Positions 1-6,978 of a DNA stretch of 10,419 nucleotides are shown one piece after another. Origin of the DNA: Castellaniella sp. UBA6218 (lineage in GTDB: Bacteria > Pseudomonadota > Gammaproteobacteria > Burkholderiales > Burkholderiaceae_B); contig DISE01000016.1 in NCBI GenBank assembly GCA_002421865.1, positions 1 through 10,419 of the forward strand. Reading direction: 5' to 3'. A program made the translations under genes and the position numbers. How positions within the stretch are numbered: position 1 is the first letter of the stretch; every line of letters starts with the position of its first letter. The notes under the pieces were generated by a model. The model was not told the DNA's origin. It was given only the letters and a program-made list of their open reading frames with translations, and made no database searches.

Positions 1-932
1 AAAAGGCCATGCTCATGGCCAAGCAATCCCTGATGCAGGACATCGACATGTATGAACTGCTGCAGCGCGGCCCGCAGAACAAACTGGAGGAACTGCGCAT
101 CGAGCTGTACCGCAAGGTCAATGCCCTGGGCATCGGCGCCCAGGGCCTGGGCGGACTGACCACGGTGCTGGACGTCAAGATCCTCACCTGTCCGACCCAC
201 GCCGCCTCCAAGCCGGTCGCCATGATCCCGAACTGCGCCGCCACGCGCCATGTGCATTTCACGCTGGATGGCAGCGGTCCGGCGGCGCTCCGGCCGCCCG
301 CCTTGTCCGAATGGCCGGAAGTCCACTGGAAGCCCGACTACAAGGCCTCGCGCCAGGTGAATCTGGACACGCTCACGCGCGAGGAGGTGGCCTCCTGGAA
401 GCCGGGCGAACGCCTGCTGCTGTCCGGCCGCATCCTGACCGGCCGCGACGCTGCTCACAAGCGCATCCAGGACATGCTGGCGCGCGGCGAATCCCTGCCC
501 GTGGATTTCCGCGGGCGCGTCATCTACTACGTCGGTCCGGTCGATCCGGTGCGCGACGAAGTCGTCGGCCCGGCCGGTCCCACCACGTCCACGCGCATGG
601 ATGCTTTTACCGATATGATGTTGGGACAGACAGGCCTGCTGGCCATGATCGGCAAGGCCGAACGCGGACCCGATGCCATCGAGGCCATCCGGCGCCATGG
701 TTCGGCCTACCTGATGGCCGTGGGCGGTTCCGCCTACCTCGTATCCAAGGCCATCCGCTCCGCGCGGGTGCTGGGTTTCGAGGATCTGGGCATGGAAGCC
801 ATCTACGAATTCGAGGTGCGCGACATGCCGGTGACGGTGGCCGTCGACGCGCAGGGCACCTCGGTCCACCAGACCGGGCCGCGCGAATGGCGTGACCGCA
901 TCGCGGCACGCATCGTCCCGGCGCAGGCCTGA
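1..932 (+). CDS. fumA: class I fumarate hydratase, C-terminal part (5' truncated)
   Basis: Iron-sulphur, class I fumarase that interconverts fumarate and L-malate in the TCA cycle, in the cytoplasm. The reading frame is open to the left window edge (K-A before the first Met at 9), so this is the C-terminal ~309 residues of a protein usually ~500 long. Numbering from Met at 9: PTHAASKP carries the catalytic His (H64) and PNCAATRH the third [4Fe-4S] ligand (C76). GRD (R146), PTTSTR (T192, R196) and IGK (K216) follow. The spacings between these match the active site of the Leishmania class I fumarase (H334, C346, R421, T467, R471, K491), so the visible half looks intact. The other two cluster cysteines lie upstream, out of view. 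A separate tartrate dehydratase beta subunit is less likely because the frame continues upstream through typical single-chain sequence. It sits 28 bp before the CitE-like gene and is probably co-transcribed with it. Confidence 0.9.
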   Translation, partial: KAMLMAKQSLMQDIDMYELLQRGPQNKLEELRIELYRKVNALGIGAQGLGGLTTVLDVKILTCPTHAASKPVAMIPNCAATRHVHFTLDGSGPAALRPPALSEWPEVHWKPDYKASRQVNLDTLTREEVASWKPGERLLLSGRILTGRDAAHKRIQDMLARGESLPVDFRGRVIYYVGPVDPVRDEVVGPAGPTTSTRMDAFTDMMLGQTGLLAMIGKAERGPDAIEAIRRHGSAYLMAVGGSAYLVSKAIRSARVLGFEDLGMEAIYEFEVRDMPVTVAVDAQGTSVHQTGPREWRDRIAARIVPAQA

Positions 933-947
933 ACCGCGGTTTGAACG

Positions 948-955
948 AAGGGGGA
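948..955 (+). promoter_or_regulatory. ribosome binding site of the CitE-like gene
   Basis: AAGGGGGA lies 5 nt before the ATG at 961. It decides the start: the open frame extends back to a GTG at 892 inside the fumarase gene, but the family-typical N-terminus (MRSALFVPASRPER) begins just after the ATG at 961. Confidence 0.7.
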
Positions 956-960
956 TATCC

Positions 961-1779
961 ATGCCTGTCACATCGATGCGCTCGGCGCTGTTCGTTCCGG
1001 CCAGCCGGCCGGAACGCATCTCCAAGGCGGTCGCCAGCGGCGCGGACGCCGTGATCGTCGACCTGGAGGACTCCGTCGCGCCCCAGGCCAAGCCCGGCGC
1101 GCGCGACGCGCTGGCACGCCATGCCGCAGCGCACCCCTCGGACCGCCTGTGGGTGCGCATCAACGACGGCACCACCCCTTGGTTCGAGGACGACCTGGCC
1201 CTGTGCCGGTCGCTGCCGTCGGTCGCCGGCATCGTCCTGCCCAAGGCCCAGACCGCGGAGCACGTCTACATCGTGTCCGGGGCGGGCAAGCCCCTGATGC
1301 CGGTGATCGAGTCCGCCGCCGGCCTGCGGGCGCTGGACCGGATCGCCGAGGCGCACGGCGTGGCGCGGCTGTCTTTCGGCAGCCTGGACCTGCTGGTCGA
1401 ACTGGGCACGCGGCCGATGACGGAGGCGTCCCGCTTCGTGCTCGGGCAGATCCGCTTCGACATCCTGAAGGCCAGCCGCATGCACGGGCTGGCCGACCCG
1501 CTGGACTGCGTCCATCCGGACTTCACCGACCTGGACGCGCTGGAACGTTCATGCACGATGGCCCGGGACATGGGGTTCGGCGGGATGATGTGCATCCACC
1601 CCGCCCAGGTCCCCGTGGCGCACCGCGTCTACCGGCCTCTGCCGGAGGAAACCGAATGGGCGCGCCGGGTGGTGGATCAAGCCGACTCGACCGGCGAATA
1701 CGCCTTCCGCCTGGATGGCCGCATGGTCGACCTGCCGCTGATCGAACGGGCCCGGCGCATTCTGGAACGATCCGCATGA
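961..1779 (+). CDS. CitE-like CoA ester lyase (HpcH/HpaI aldolase family)
   Basis: 272-residue TIM-barrel protein of the citrate lyase beta-like / malyl-CoA lyase family. Members cleave or hydrolyse CoA esters such as citryl-, malyl- or citramalyl-CoA with a Mg2+ ion. Visible family blocks: FVPASRPERI (residues 11-20), VIVDLEDSVAP (31-41), WVRIND (64-69), the acidic metal-ligand block PVIESAAGL (E117), SFGSLDLL (D143) and the C-terminal GFGGMMCIHPAQV (205-217). E117 and D143 are the likely Mg2+ ligands. No citrate lyase alpha (CitF) or acyl-carrier (CitD) gene is adjacent, so classical citrate lyase is unlikely. A stand-alone CoA-ester lyase or thioesterase is more plausible, but the substrate cannot be read from sequence. 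It follows the fumarase by 28 bp and overlaps thyA by 4 bp (ATGA). Confidence 0.88.
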   Translation: MPVTSMRSALFVPASRPERISKAVASGADAVIVDLEDSVAPQAKPGARDALARHAAAHPSDRLWVRINDGTTPWFEDDLALCRSLPSVAGIVLPKAQTAEHVYIVSGAGKPLMPVIESAAGLRALDRIAEAHGVARLSFGSLDLLVELGTRPMTEASRFVLGQIRFDILKASRMHGLADPLDCVHPDFTDLDALERSCTMARDMGFGGMMCIHPAQVPVAHRVYRPLPEETEWARRVVDQADSTGEYAFRLDGRMVDLPLIERARRILERSA

Positions 1780-2747
1780 AGGCTTATCTGGACCTGGTCC
1801 GCTCGATCTTCGAACAGGGCGCCTGGCAGGAAAACCGCACCGGCGTGCGCACCCTGAGCCTGCCGGGCGCCTGCCTGCGCTTCGACCTGCGTGAGGGCTT
1901 TCCCGCCGTGACCACCAAGCGCCTGGCCTTCAAATCGGCCATGGGCGAACTGGTCGGTTTCCTGCGGGCGGCCGACAGCGCAGCGGACTTCCGCGCGCTC
2001 GGCTGCCGGGTCTGGGACCAGAACGCCAATGAAAACCGCGCCTGGCTGGACAGCCCCTGGCGCGATGGCCCCGACGACCTGGGGCCGGTCTACGGCGTGC
2101 AGTGGCGCCAGTGGCCGGCCTACAAGTTGTTGCCGGCCGCCGATGCCGCGCGGATCGAAGCCGCCCTGGGGCAGGGCTACCGCGTGATCGGTCCGGTCGA
2201 GGATCAGGGCAGGCCGTGCGTGCTGCTCTACAAGGCCGTGGACCAACTGCGCGCCTGTCTGGACACGTTGATCCGCGATCCGGGCAGCCGGCGCATCCTG
2301 TTCCACGGCTGGAACTGGGCCCAGCTCGAGGAAATGGCCCTGCCGCCCTGCCACCTGCTCTACCAGTTCCTGGCGAATCCGGCGACACGCGAACTGTCGT
2401 TGTGCCTGTACATCCGCAGCAACGACGTGGGGCTGGGCACGCCGTTCAATCTGGCCGAAGGCGCGGCCTTGACGCATCTGGTGGCGCGCCTGACGGGCTA
2501 CGAGCCGCGCTGGTTCACGTATTTCATCGGCGACGCGCACATCTACGAGACGCACGTGGACATGCTGCGGGAACAGCTGAAACGCGACCCGCTGCCGCCG
2601 CCCAGGCTGCGGCTGTCGGACCGCATCCCGGCCTACGCGGACACCGGCCGCTACGAGCCGGAATGGCTGGAACGCCTTGAACCCGGTGATTTCACGCTGG
2701 AGGACTACCGCCACCATGCGCCGCTGACGGCGCCGATGGCGGTCTAG
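1776..2747 (+). CDS. thyA: thymidylate synthase
   Basis: Converts dUMP and 5,10-methylene-tetrahydrofolate to dTMP and dihydrofolate; cytoplasmic. 323 residues, starting at the ATG that overlaps the preceding stop (ATGA); the N-terminus MKAYLDLVRSIFEQG is typical. Seen: phosphate-binding R21 in ENRTG, VTTKRL (45-50), VYGVQWRQW (105-113), SRRILFHGWN (171-180), the nucleophile C192 in ALPPCHLLYQF, the dUMP-binding block RSNDVGLGTPFN (214-225; R214, S215, D217, N225), GDAHIY (H255, Y257) and the C-terminal APMAV. It is longer than the 264-residue E. coli enzyme. Extra sequence lies between QWRQW and VDQLRA (about 114-154), as in other Burkholderiales ThyA. RSND replaces the RSCD of E. coli, which is normal for this subgroup. 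No folA follows, although thyA often pairs with it. Confidence 0.97.
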   Translation: MKAYLDLVRSIFEQGAWQENRTGVRTLSLPGACLRFDLREGFPAVTTKRLAFKSAMGELVGFLRAADSAADFRALGCRVWDQNANENRAWLDSPWRDGPDDLGPVYGVQWRQWPAYKLLPAADAARIEAALGQGYRVIGPVEDQGRPCVLLYKAVDQLRACLDTLIRDPGSRRILFHGWNWAQLEEMALPPCHLLYQFLANPATRELSLCLYIRSNDVGLGTPFNLAEGAALTHLVARLTGYEPRWFTYFIGDAHIYETHVDMLREQLKRDPLPPPRLRLSDRIPAYADTGRYEPEWLERLEPGDFTLEDYRHHAPLTAPMAV

Positions 2748-2798
2748 AGGGCGGAGCGTTTCCGTGCCGGGCGTCCGCCCTGGCCGCGTTCGCGGCCC
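2748..2798. terminator. hairpin-rich convergent gap between thyA and the OsmC gene
   Basis: Two inverted repeats fill the 51 bp between the converging stop codons. The first has AGGGCGGA (2748-2755) pairing with TCCGCCCT (2774-2781) around an 18 nt loop. The second is a compact GGCCGCG-TT-CGCGGCC hairpin at 2782-2797. Neither has a T-run on either strand, so these are not textbook intrinsic terminators. Their position suggests a bidirectional transcript end, possibly assisted by Rho or serving as 3'-end protection. Confidence 0.4.
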
Positions 2799-3221
2799 TC
2801 AGGCGGCGACGATCTCGATCGAATGCGTGATCTCGGCCGTCTTTTCCAGCATGGCGATGGCGGAGCAGTATTTCGTGTGTGACAGTTCCACCGCGCGTTC
2901 CACGGCGGCGGCGGGCAGGTCGCGACCCGTGATCCGGAAAGCGTAGTGGATCTTCGTGAAGACTTTCGGTTCGGTGTCGGCGCGTTCGGCCGTCAGGGCG
3001 ACCTGGCAGCCCGTCACGGCATGGCGGCCGCGCTTCAGGATCAGCACCACATCGTAGGCGGCGCAGCCGCCGGCCCCGGTCAGCACGGTTTCCATCGGCC
3101 GTGGAGCCAGGTTGCGCCCGCCCCCGTCGGGTGCGCCGTCCATCGCCAGGACGTGGCCGCTGCCGGTGCGGGAGATGAACAGCATGCCCTCCGGGCCTTG
3201 CCAGTCGATGGTGCATTCCAT
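2799..3221 (-). CDS. OsmC family protein
   Basis: 140-residue protein of the OsmC/YhfA family. Members are cytoplasmic dimers; some reduce organic hydroperoxides with two cysteines, others are uncharacterised. The two conserved cysteines are present: C53 in TGAGGCAAYDV and C119 in HTKYCSAIAML, with the typical spacing and contexts. The start is the ATG at 3221, preceded by AGAGGAA about 10 nt upstream. The N-terminus (MECTIDWQGPEGMLF) resembles the YhfA-like rather than the Ohr branch, so peroxidase activity is inferred, not shown. It converges with thyA and diverges from the oxidase operon. Confidence 0.9.
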   Translation of the reverse strand: MECTIDWQGPEGMLFISRTGSGHVLAMDGAPDGGGRNLAPRPMETVLTGAGGCAAYDVVLILKRGRHAVTGCQVALTAERADTEPKVFTKIHYAFRITGRDLPAAAVERAVELSHTKYCSAIAMLEKTAEITHSIEIVAA

Positions 3222-3272
3222 GATGTGTCTGTTTCCTCTGTGCAGCTCCGGAAAACCGGCGCGTGGACGGGC

Positions 3273-3300
3273 ATTATGTCCGTATCGTGATTAGGGTAAT
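3273..3300 (-). promoter_or_regulatory. candidate promoter of the OsmC gene
   Basis: On the minus strand, CATAAT (3273-3278) matches the -10 consensus at 5 of 6 positions. ATTACC (3295-3300) is a weak -35 at 16 bp spacing. The predicted start near 3266 gives a leader of ~45 nt. Confidence 0.35.
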
Positions 3301-3325
3301 TCAGGCTTGAAATTCTCTGATGGAT

Positions 3326-3354
3326 TTATCATAGATCAATTCTATGCCTACAAT
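3326..3354 (+). promoter_or_regulatory. candidate sigma70 promoter of the cbb3 oxidase operon
   Basis: TTATCA (3326-3331, 4/6) and TACAAT (3349-3354, 5/6) are separated by exactly 17 bp, in an AT-rich stretch of an otherwise GC-rich region. The predicted transcript starts near 3361, about 56 nt before ccoN. A half-site ATCAA (3335-3339) lies in the spacer and is the only trace of an FNR-type site. Confidence 0.5.
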
Positions 3355-3364
3355 AGCGGGATGC

Positions 3365-3397
3365 CAGGGCCGGATTTCCAGGCCCTGCGCGTTTTTT
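3365..3397 (+). terminator. terminator-like hairpin in the ccoN leader
   Basis: CAGGGCC (3365-3371) pairs perfectly with GGCCCTG (3381-3387). An inner GG/CC pair closes an ATTT loop. After 4 nt (CGCG) comes a run of six T (3392-3397). It lies downstream of the candidate promoter and upstream of the ccoN start, so it would act on the operon's own leader. A function as attenuator is inferred. Confidence 0.5.
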
Positions 3398-3416
3398 GTC
3401 TTTCATCGGAAGCGCC

Positions 3417-5090
3417 GTGGATACCGTCACCGTATTACTCCTGACCTTCATATTATCCGTCACAGGCCTGGGTGTTTTCATCTGGTCGCTCAGGCGGAAC
3501 ATGTTCGACGACAATCCCGAAGCCGCTTCGGTGATCTTTTCGACCGGTGAAATCGGTCATGTCGAGGATCCCTCCGCCACGCCCGAGCAGCGGGCCGGCC
3601 TGCAGCAGGTGGTGACGGACGGCGGCAAGGCCGTCGTGGACGCATCCCTGGCCGGCACGCTGAAGAACGAACTGGCCGACCGCCTGGAGGCCGACCAGTC
3701 GACCGCCTACGTCACGTTCACCTTCCTGTGCTGTGCCATCGTGTGGCTGGTGCTGGCCTCGACTTTCGGCCTGATCAGCTCCATCAAGCTGCACAATCCC
3801 GAATTCCTGACCGAATACGCCTGGCTGACCTTCGGCCGCACGCGCACGCTGCATCTGAACATGGTGGCCTACGGCTGGTGTCCGATGGCGGCTTTCGGCG
3901 TCGCGATCTGGATGCTGCCGCGTCTGCTGAAGACGCGCCTCTACGGCGGACGCTTCGCGCTGCTGGGCTGCATGCTGTGGAACGCCGGCCTGATCGCCGG
4001 CCTGGGCAGCATCGCCGTGGGGATCAACGACGGCCTTGAGTGGCTGGAAATTCCCTGGCAGATCAGCATCCTGCTGGTGCTGGGCGGCGCCCTGATCGCG
4101 CTGCCGCTGGTGTTCACCCTGCGCAACCGCAAGGTCGAGCACTTGTACGTGTCGATCTGGTACATGGGCGCGGCGCTGTTCTGGTTCCCGGTGCTGTACC
4201 TGGTGGGCAAGATGCCCGGCGTGCACTTCGGCGTGGAGCAGGCCACCATGAACTGGTGGTTCGGCCACAACGTGCTGGGGCTGTACTACACGCCGATCGC
4301 GCTGGCCTCGGTCTACTACTTCCTGCCCAAGATCATCGGCCGCCCGATCCAGTCCTACAACCTGTCGCTGATCGGCTTCTGGGCGCTGGCCTTTTTCTAT
4401 GGCCAGGTCGGCGGCCACCACCTGGTGGGCGGTCCGGTGCCGCACTGGCTGATCACGCTGTCGATCGTCCAGTCCATGATGATGATCATCCCCGTCCTGG
4501 CGTTCTCGGTGAACCAGCACCTGACGATGCGTGGCCATTTCAAGACCATGTACTATTCGCCCACGCTGCGTTTCATCGTCCTGGGCGCCATGATGTACAC
4601 CCTCAGTTCTTTCGAGGGTTCCTTCGAGGCCCTGCGCAGCGTCAGCACGGTGGCGCACTTCACCCACTTCACCGTCGCCCACGCCCACCTGGGGCTGTAC
4701 GCCTTCTTCTCCATTGTGATGTTCGGCGCCATCTATTTCGTGATGCCGCGTGTCATGTCCTGGGAATGGCCGTATCCGAAGCTCATCAGCGTGCATTTCT
4801 GGCTGGTGACCCTGGGGATCGGCATCTATTTCGTCAGCCTGTCCATCGGCGGCTGGCTGCAGGGCCTGGCCATGCTGGACGCGACCAAGCCTTTCATGGA
4901 ATCGGTCCGGGTCACGATGCCTTACCTCGAAGGCCGCACGCTGGGCGGCTCCCTGATGACCCTGGGCCATCTGGTGTTCGCCGCTCACTTCGTGATGATG
5001 GCCTTGCGCTACGGTACGAGCCGCGTGGGCCCCGCTCTGTTGCACAAACGTAAATCCTTGCCTGAACCTCAGGCGATCGCAGGTGCCTGA
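3417..5090 (+). CDS. ccoN: cbb3-type cytochrome oxidase catalytic subunit I (CcoN) with CcoS-like N-terminal extension
   Basis: Integral membrane haem-copper subunit that reduces O2 with electrons from the c-type subunits. With GTG 3417 as start it has 557 residues; CcoN is usually ~475. Residues 1-50 form one membrane segment (about 3-24) followed by WSLRRNMFDD and AASVIF, resembling the small maturation protein CcoS; a hydrophilic linker (about 50-95) follows. The CcoN core has the low-spin haem b ligand H146 (RTLHLN), CuB ligands H284 (WWFGHN), H334 and H335, cross-link Tyr Y328 (YGQVGGHH), E400 (FEG) and haem ligands H422/H424 (AHAH). Most of these sit at a constant +77 offset from P. stutzeri CcoN, so the active site is complete. 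The loop before H422 reads AHFTHF, where standard CcoN has SHYTDW. A TTG at 3396 is also in frame but lacks a ribosome site and lies in the terminator T-run; GGA 6 nt before the GTG favours 3417. ccoO follows after 2 bp. Confidence 0.92.
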   Translation: MDTVTVLLLTFILSVTGLGVFIWSLRRNMFDDNPEAASVIFSTGEIGHVEDPSATPEQRAGLQQVVTDGGKAVVDASLAGTLKNELADRLEADQSTAYVTFTFLCCAIVWLVLASTFGLISSIKLHNPEFLTEYAWLTFGRTRTLHLNMVAYGWCPMAAFGVAIWMLPRLLKTRLYGGRFALLGCMLWNAGLIAGLGSIAVGINDGLEWLEIPWQISILLVLGGALIALPLVFTLRNRKVEHLYVSIWYMGAALFWFPVLYLVGKMPGVHFGVEQATMNWWFGHNVLGLYYTPIALASVYYFLPKIIGRPIQSYNLSLIGFWALAFFYGQVGGHHLVGGPVPHWLITLSIVQSMMMIIPVLAFSVNQHLTMRGHFKTMYYSPTLRFIVLGAMMYTLSSFEGSFEALRSVSTVAHFTHFTVAHAHLGLYAFFSIVMFGAIYFVMPRVMSWEWPYPKLISVHFWLVTLGIGIYFVSLSIGGWLQGLAMLDATKPFMESVRVTMPYLEGRTLGGSLMTLGHLVFAAHFVMMALRYGTSRVGPALLHKRKSLPEPQAIAGA

Positions 5091-5092
5091 TC

Positions 5093-5722
5093 ATGGAAAG
5101 CGAATACAAACTCCTCAGCGGCGCGATGGTGACCCTCGCCCTGGCGACCGCCACCCTGGTCGTGCTGCCCCACATGCAGCTGTCCGACGTGCCGCCCTCT
5201 GAAGGCCTGAAGCCCTATACAGAGCAGCAATTGCGCGGGCGCCAGGTCTATATCGAGATGGGTTGCGTCTATTGCCATTCGCAGCAGCCCCGCAGCCAGT
5301 CCCAGGCGCCGGACTTCCAGCGCGGCTGGGGCCGCGCGCCGGTCGCGGGCGACTACTATTACGACAACCCCCACCTGCTGGGCACCATGCGCACCGGGCC
5401 GGATCTGTTCAATATCGGCGCCCGACAGCCGAGCGTGGACTGGAACCTGGGGCACCTGTACGAGCCGCGCGCCTACACGCCGGGCAGCAACATGCCGTCC
5501 TTCCCCTTCCTGTTCCGTCTCAAGGACAAGGCCGATCCGGGCGACAAGGTCGTCAACCTGCCGCCCAGCTTCGCGCCGGCCGGCAAGGTCGTCGTGGCCT
5601 CGCCCGAGGCGCTGGACCTGGTGGCCTACCTGATCGGTCTGGATCACACTTATCCGGTCAAGCCCGGCTCGCAGCTGCCGGAACTGCCCCAGCAGGCCGG
5701 TGCCGAAGGAGCCAAGCAATGA
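5093..5722 (+). CDS. ccoO: cbb3-type oxidase monohaem cytochrome c subunit II (CcoO)
   Basis: 209-residue subunit, anchored by one N-terminal membrane segment (about 8-27) with the haem domain in the periplasm. It passes electrons to CcoN. The single haem-binding motif is CVYCH (C58, C61, H62), directly followed by the family-typical SQQPR. The distal Met ligand is M134 in GSNMPSFPFL. GWGRAPVAGDYYYD and GTMRTGPDL are strongly conserved CcoO blocks. The start ATG lies 2 nt after the ccoN stop, and the end overlaps the next gene by 4 bp (ATGA), indicating translational coupling. Length is normal for the family. Confidence 0.95.
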   Translation: MESEYKLLSGAMVTLALATATLVVLPHMQLSDVPPSEGLKPYTEQQLRGRQVYIEMGCVYCHSQQPRSQSQAPDFQRGWGRAPVAGDYYYDNPHLLGTMRTGPDLFNIGARQPSVDWNLGHLYEPRAYTPGSNMPSFPFLFRLKDKADPGDKVVNLPPSFAPAGKVVVASPEALDLVAYLIGLDHTYPVKPGSQLPELPQQAGAEGAKQ

Positions 5723-6300
5723 CCGATTCCCGATTCAACCAGCAGCGCCGCGAGCAGCCCGAGCCGCGCGAAGGCAGCCGCCCGGTTCCCAAGATCGTGC
5801 TGACGGTCATCGGTCTGCTGGTGCTGTGGGCGGTGATCCACCTGTACACCAGTTTCAACCCGATGCCCGCTTCCGTCGGGGACGATCGCGTCGCCGCCGA
5901 CTTCGCGGTGCCGGCGACGGCCGACGGCGGGCAACTCTATACCGCCAACTGCGTGGCCTGTCACCAGGCCAGCGGCGCGGGCGTGCCGGGTGTGTTCCCG
6001 CCGCTGTCCAAGTCCGAATGGGTGGACGCGTCGGATCCGGGCGTCATGATCCGCATCCTGCTGCACGGCATCCATGGACCGTTGACGGTCGAGGGCGCGC
6101 AGTACAACGGTGAAATGCCGAACTTCTCCAAGTTCTCGGACGAAGAGATCGCCGCCCTGGTGACCCATGTGCGCTCCAGCTTCGGCAACACCGCCTCGGC
6201 CACCGACGCCAAGAAGGTCGCCCAGGTCCGCGAAGAGACCAAGGCCCAGCAGGGCCCCTGGAAAGGTGACGAGGATCTGCGTCCCCTGCTGGGCAAATAA
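5719..6300 (+). CDS. membrane-anchored monohaem cytochrome c, CcoP-position subunit
   Basis: 193-residue cytochrome c in the place where a cbb3 operon normally encodes dihaem CcoP (about 300 residues). It has a basic, proline-rich cytoplasmic N-terminus, one membrane segment (about 25-43) and a periplasmic class I cytochrome domain. Haem is bound by CVACH (C78, C81, H82), with M133 in GEMPNFSKFSDEEI as the likely axial Met. There is only one CXXCH motif, so the second haem of CcoP is missing. The C-terminal ~35 residues are charged and lie beyond the haem fold. A strong AAGGAG (5706-5711) lies 7 nt before the ATG. It is likely the electron-entry subunit of this oxidase; a separate electron carrier is possible. 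Confidence 0.88.
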   Translation: MTDSRFNQQRREQPEPREGSRPVPKIVLTVIGLLVLWAVIHLYTSFNPMPASVGDDRVAADFAVPATADGGQLYTANCVACHQASGAGVPGVFPPLSKSEWVDASDPGVMIRILLHGIHGPLTVEGAQYNGEMPNFSKFSDEEIAALVTHVRSSFGNTASATDAKKVAQVREETKAQQGPWKGDEDLRPLLGK

Positions 6301-6318
6301 CCCCGGAAGAGGGCCGGC

Positions 6319-6966
6319 GTGCGCTGGATTCTTGCGCTGGCACTGGCCCTGACGGCCGGTATCGGAGCGCTCTATGGCCTGACGGGCGGTTTCACCGTCC
6401 TGACGGCCGAGGCCGCTCGCCGCCAGGACGTGGCCCTGCATCCCAGGCCGATTCCCACCCTCCAGGTGCTGGCCGAAGACGGCCGGGTCCTGGATCTTGG
6501 CCAGGATCTGCGCCGTGACGGGCGCATCGCCATCATCAATTTCTTCTACACCCGCTGTCTGTCACTGTGCCTGGTCCAGGGGTCGCAGACGGAACGCCTG
6601 CAGGAGGCGATCGTGGCGCGCGGGCTGCAAGACCGCATCCGCCTGATCAGCATCAGTTTCGACCCTCGCGATCGCGCGCCGAGTCTGGCGCGCTACGCGG
6701 CGCGCATGAATGCCGATCCGGACGTCTGGCAATTCCTGTCCTTCACCCAGCCCGCGCAGCGTGATGCCGCGCTGGCCTTGTTCGGCATCACGGTCGTGCC
6801 GGCTCCCCTGGGCGAGTTCGAGCACAACGCCGCCTTTCACGTCGTGACCCCTGGCGGCAGCCTGGCGCGCATCCTGGACCTGGATGAGCCGGGGTCGGCC
6901 TTGATCGCCGCCGATGCGCTGGATGAGGCCGGGCACCGGCCGGGCCGCGAGGCGGACGGCTTGTAG
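6319..6966 (+). CDS. Sco1/SenC/PrrC family copper chaperone
   Basis: 215-residue thioredoxin-fold protein tethered by an N-terminal membrane segment or uncleaved signal (about 3-22). Sco proteins deliver copper to, or reduce cysteines of, haem-copper oxidases in the periplasm. The copper-binding CXXXC is C80-C84 (TRCLSLC). H169 in EFEHNAAF aligns in spacing with the conserved third ligand ahead of the TPGG turn. INFFYTRC (73-80) and LISISFDPRDR (109-119) are typical Sco strands. It starts at a GTG preceded by GGAAGAGGG (6305-6313). It lies 18 bp after the cytochrome gene. Because this oxidase has no CuA subunit, its likely client is the CuB site of CcoN. Confidence 0.9.
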   Translation: MRWILALALALTAGIGALYGLTGGFTVLTAEAARRQDVALHPRPIPTLQVLAEDGRVLDLGQDLRRDGRIAIINFFYTRCLSLCLVQGSQTERLQEAIVARGLQDRIRLISISFDPRDRAPSLARYAARMNADPDVWQFLSFTQPAQRDAALALFGITVVPAPLGEFEHNAAFHVVTPGGSLARILDLDEPGSALIAADALDEAGHRPGREADGL

Positions 6967-6978
6967 CGAGGGGGCGTC

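Noticed and set aside
1149..1775. N-terminal extension of thyA in the same open frame
   Set aside because: It is an out-of-frame reading of the CitE-like gene. The ThyA family N-terminus begins at the ATG at 1776.
2692..3216. 174-residue minus-strand frame overlapping the OsmC gene
   Set aside because: It is the alternative-frame shadow of OsmC: very rich in Arg/Gly/Pro and with no recognisable domain.
3326..3339. FNR/Anr box (TTATC-ATAG-ATCAA) before ccoN
   Set aside because: Only the right half-site matches. The left half keeps two of five bases, and the centre would lie near -28, not an activating position.
3396..3416. TTG start for ccoN at 3396
   Set aside because: It lies in the T-run of the leader hairpin and has no ribosome binding site. 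The GTG at 3417 has GGA 6 nt upstream.
3453..5045. 530-residue open frame on the minus strand opposite ccoN
   Set aside because: Its composition (His, Gln, Arg and Asp rich, no fold-like pattern) is typical of the antisense of a GC-rich gene, and the + strand is clearly CcoN.
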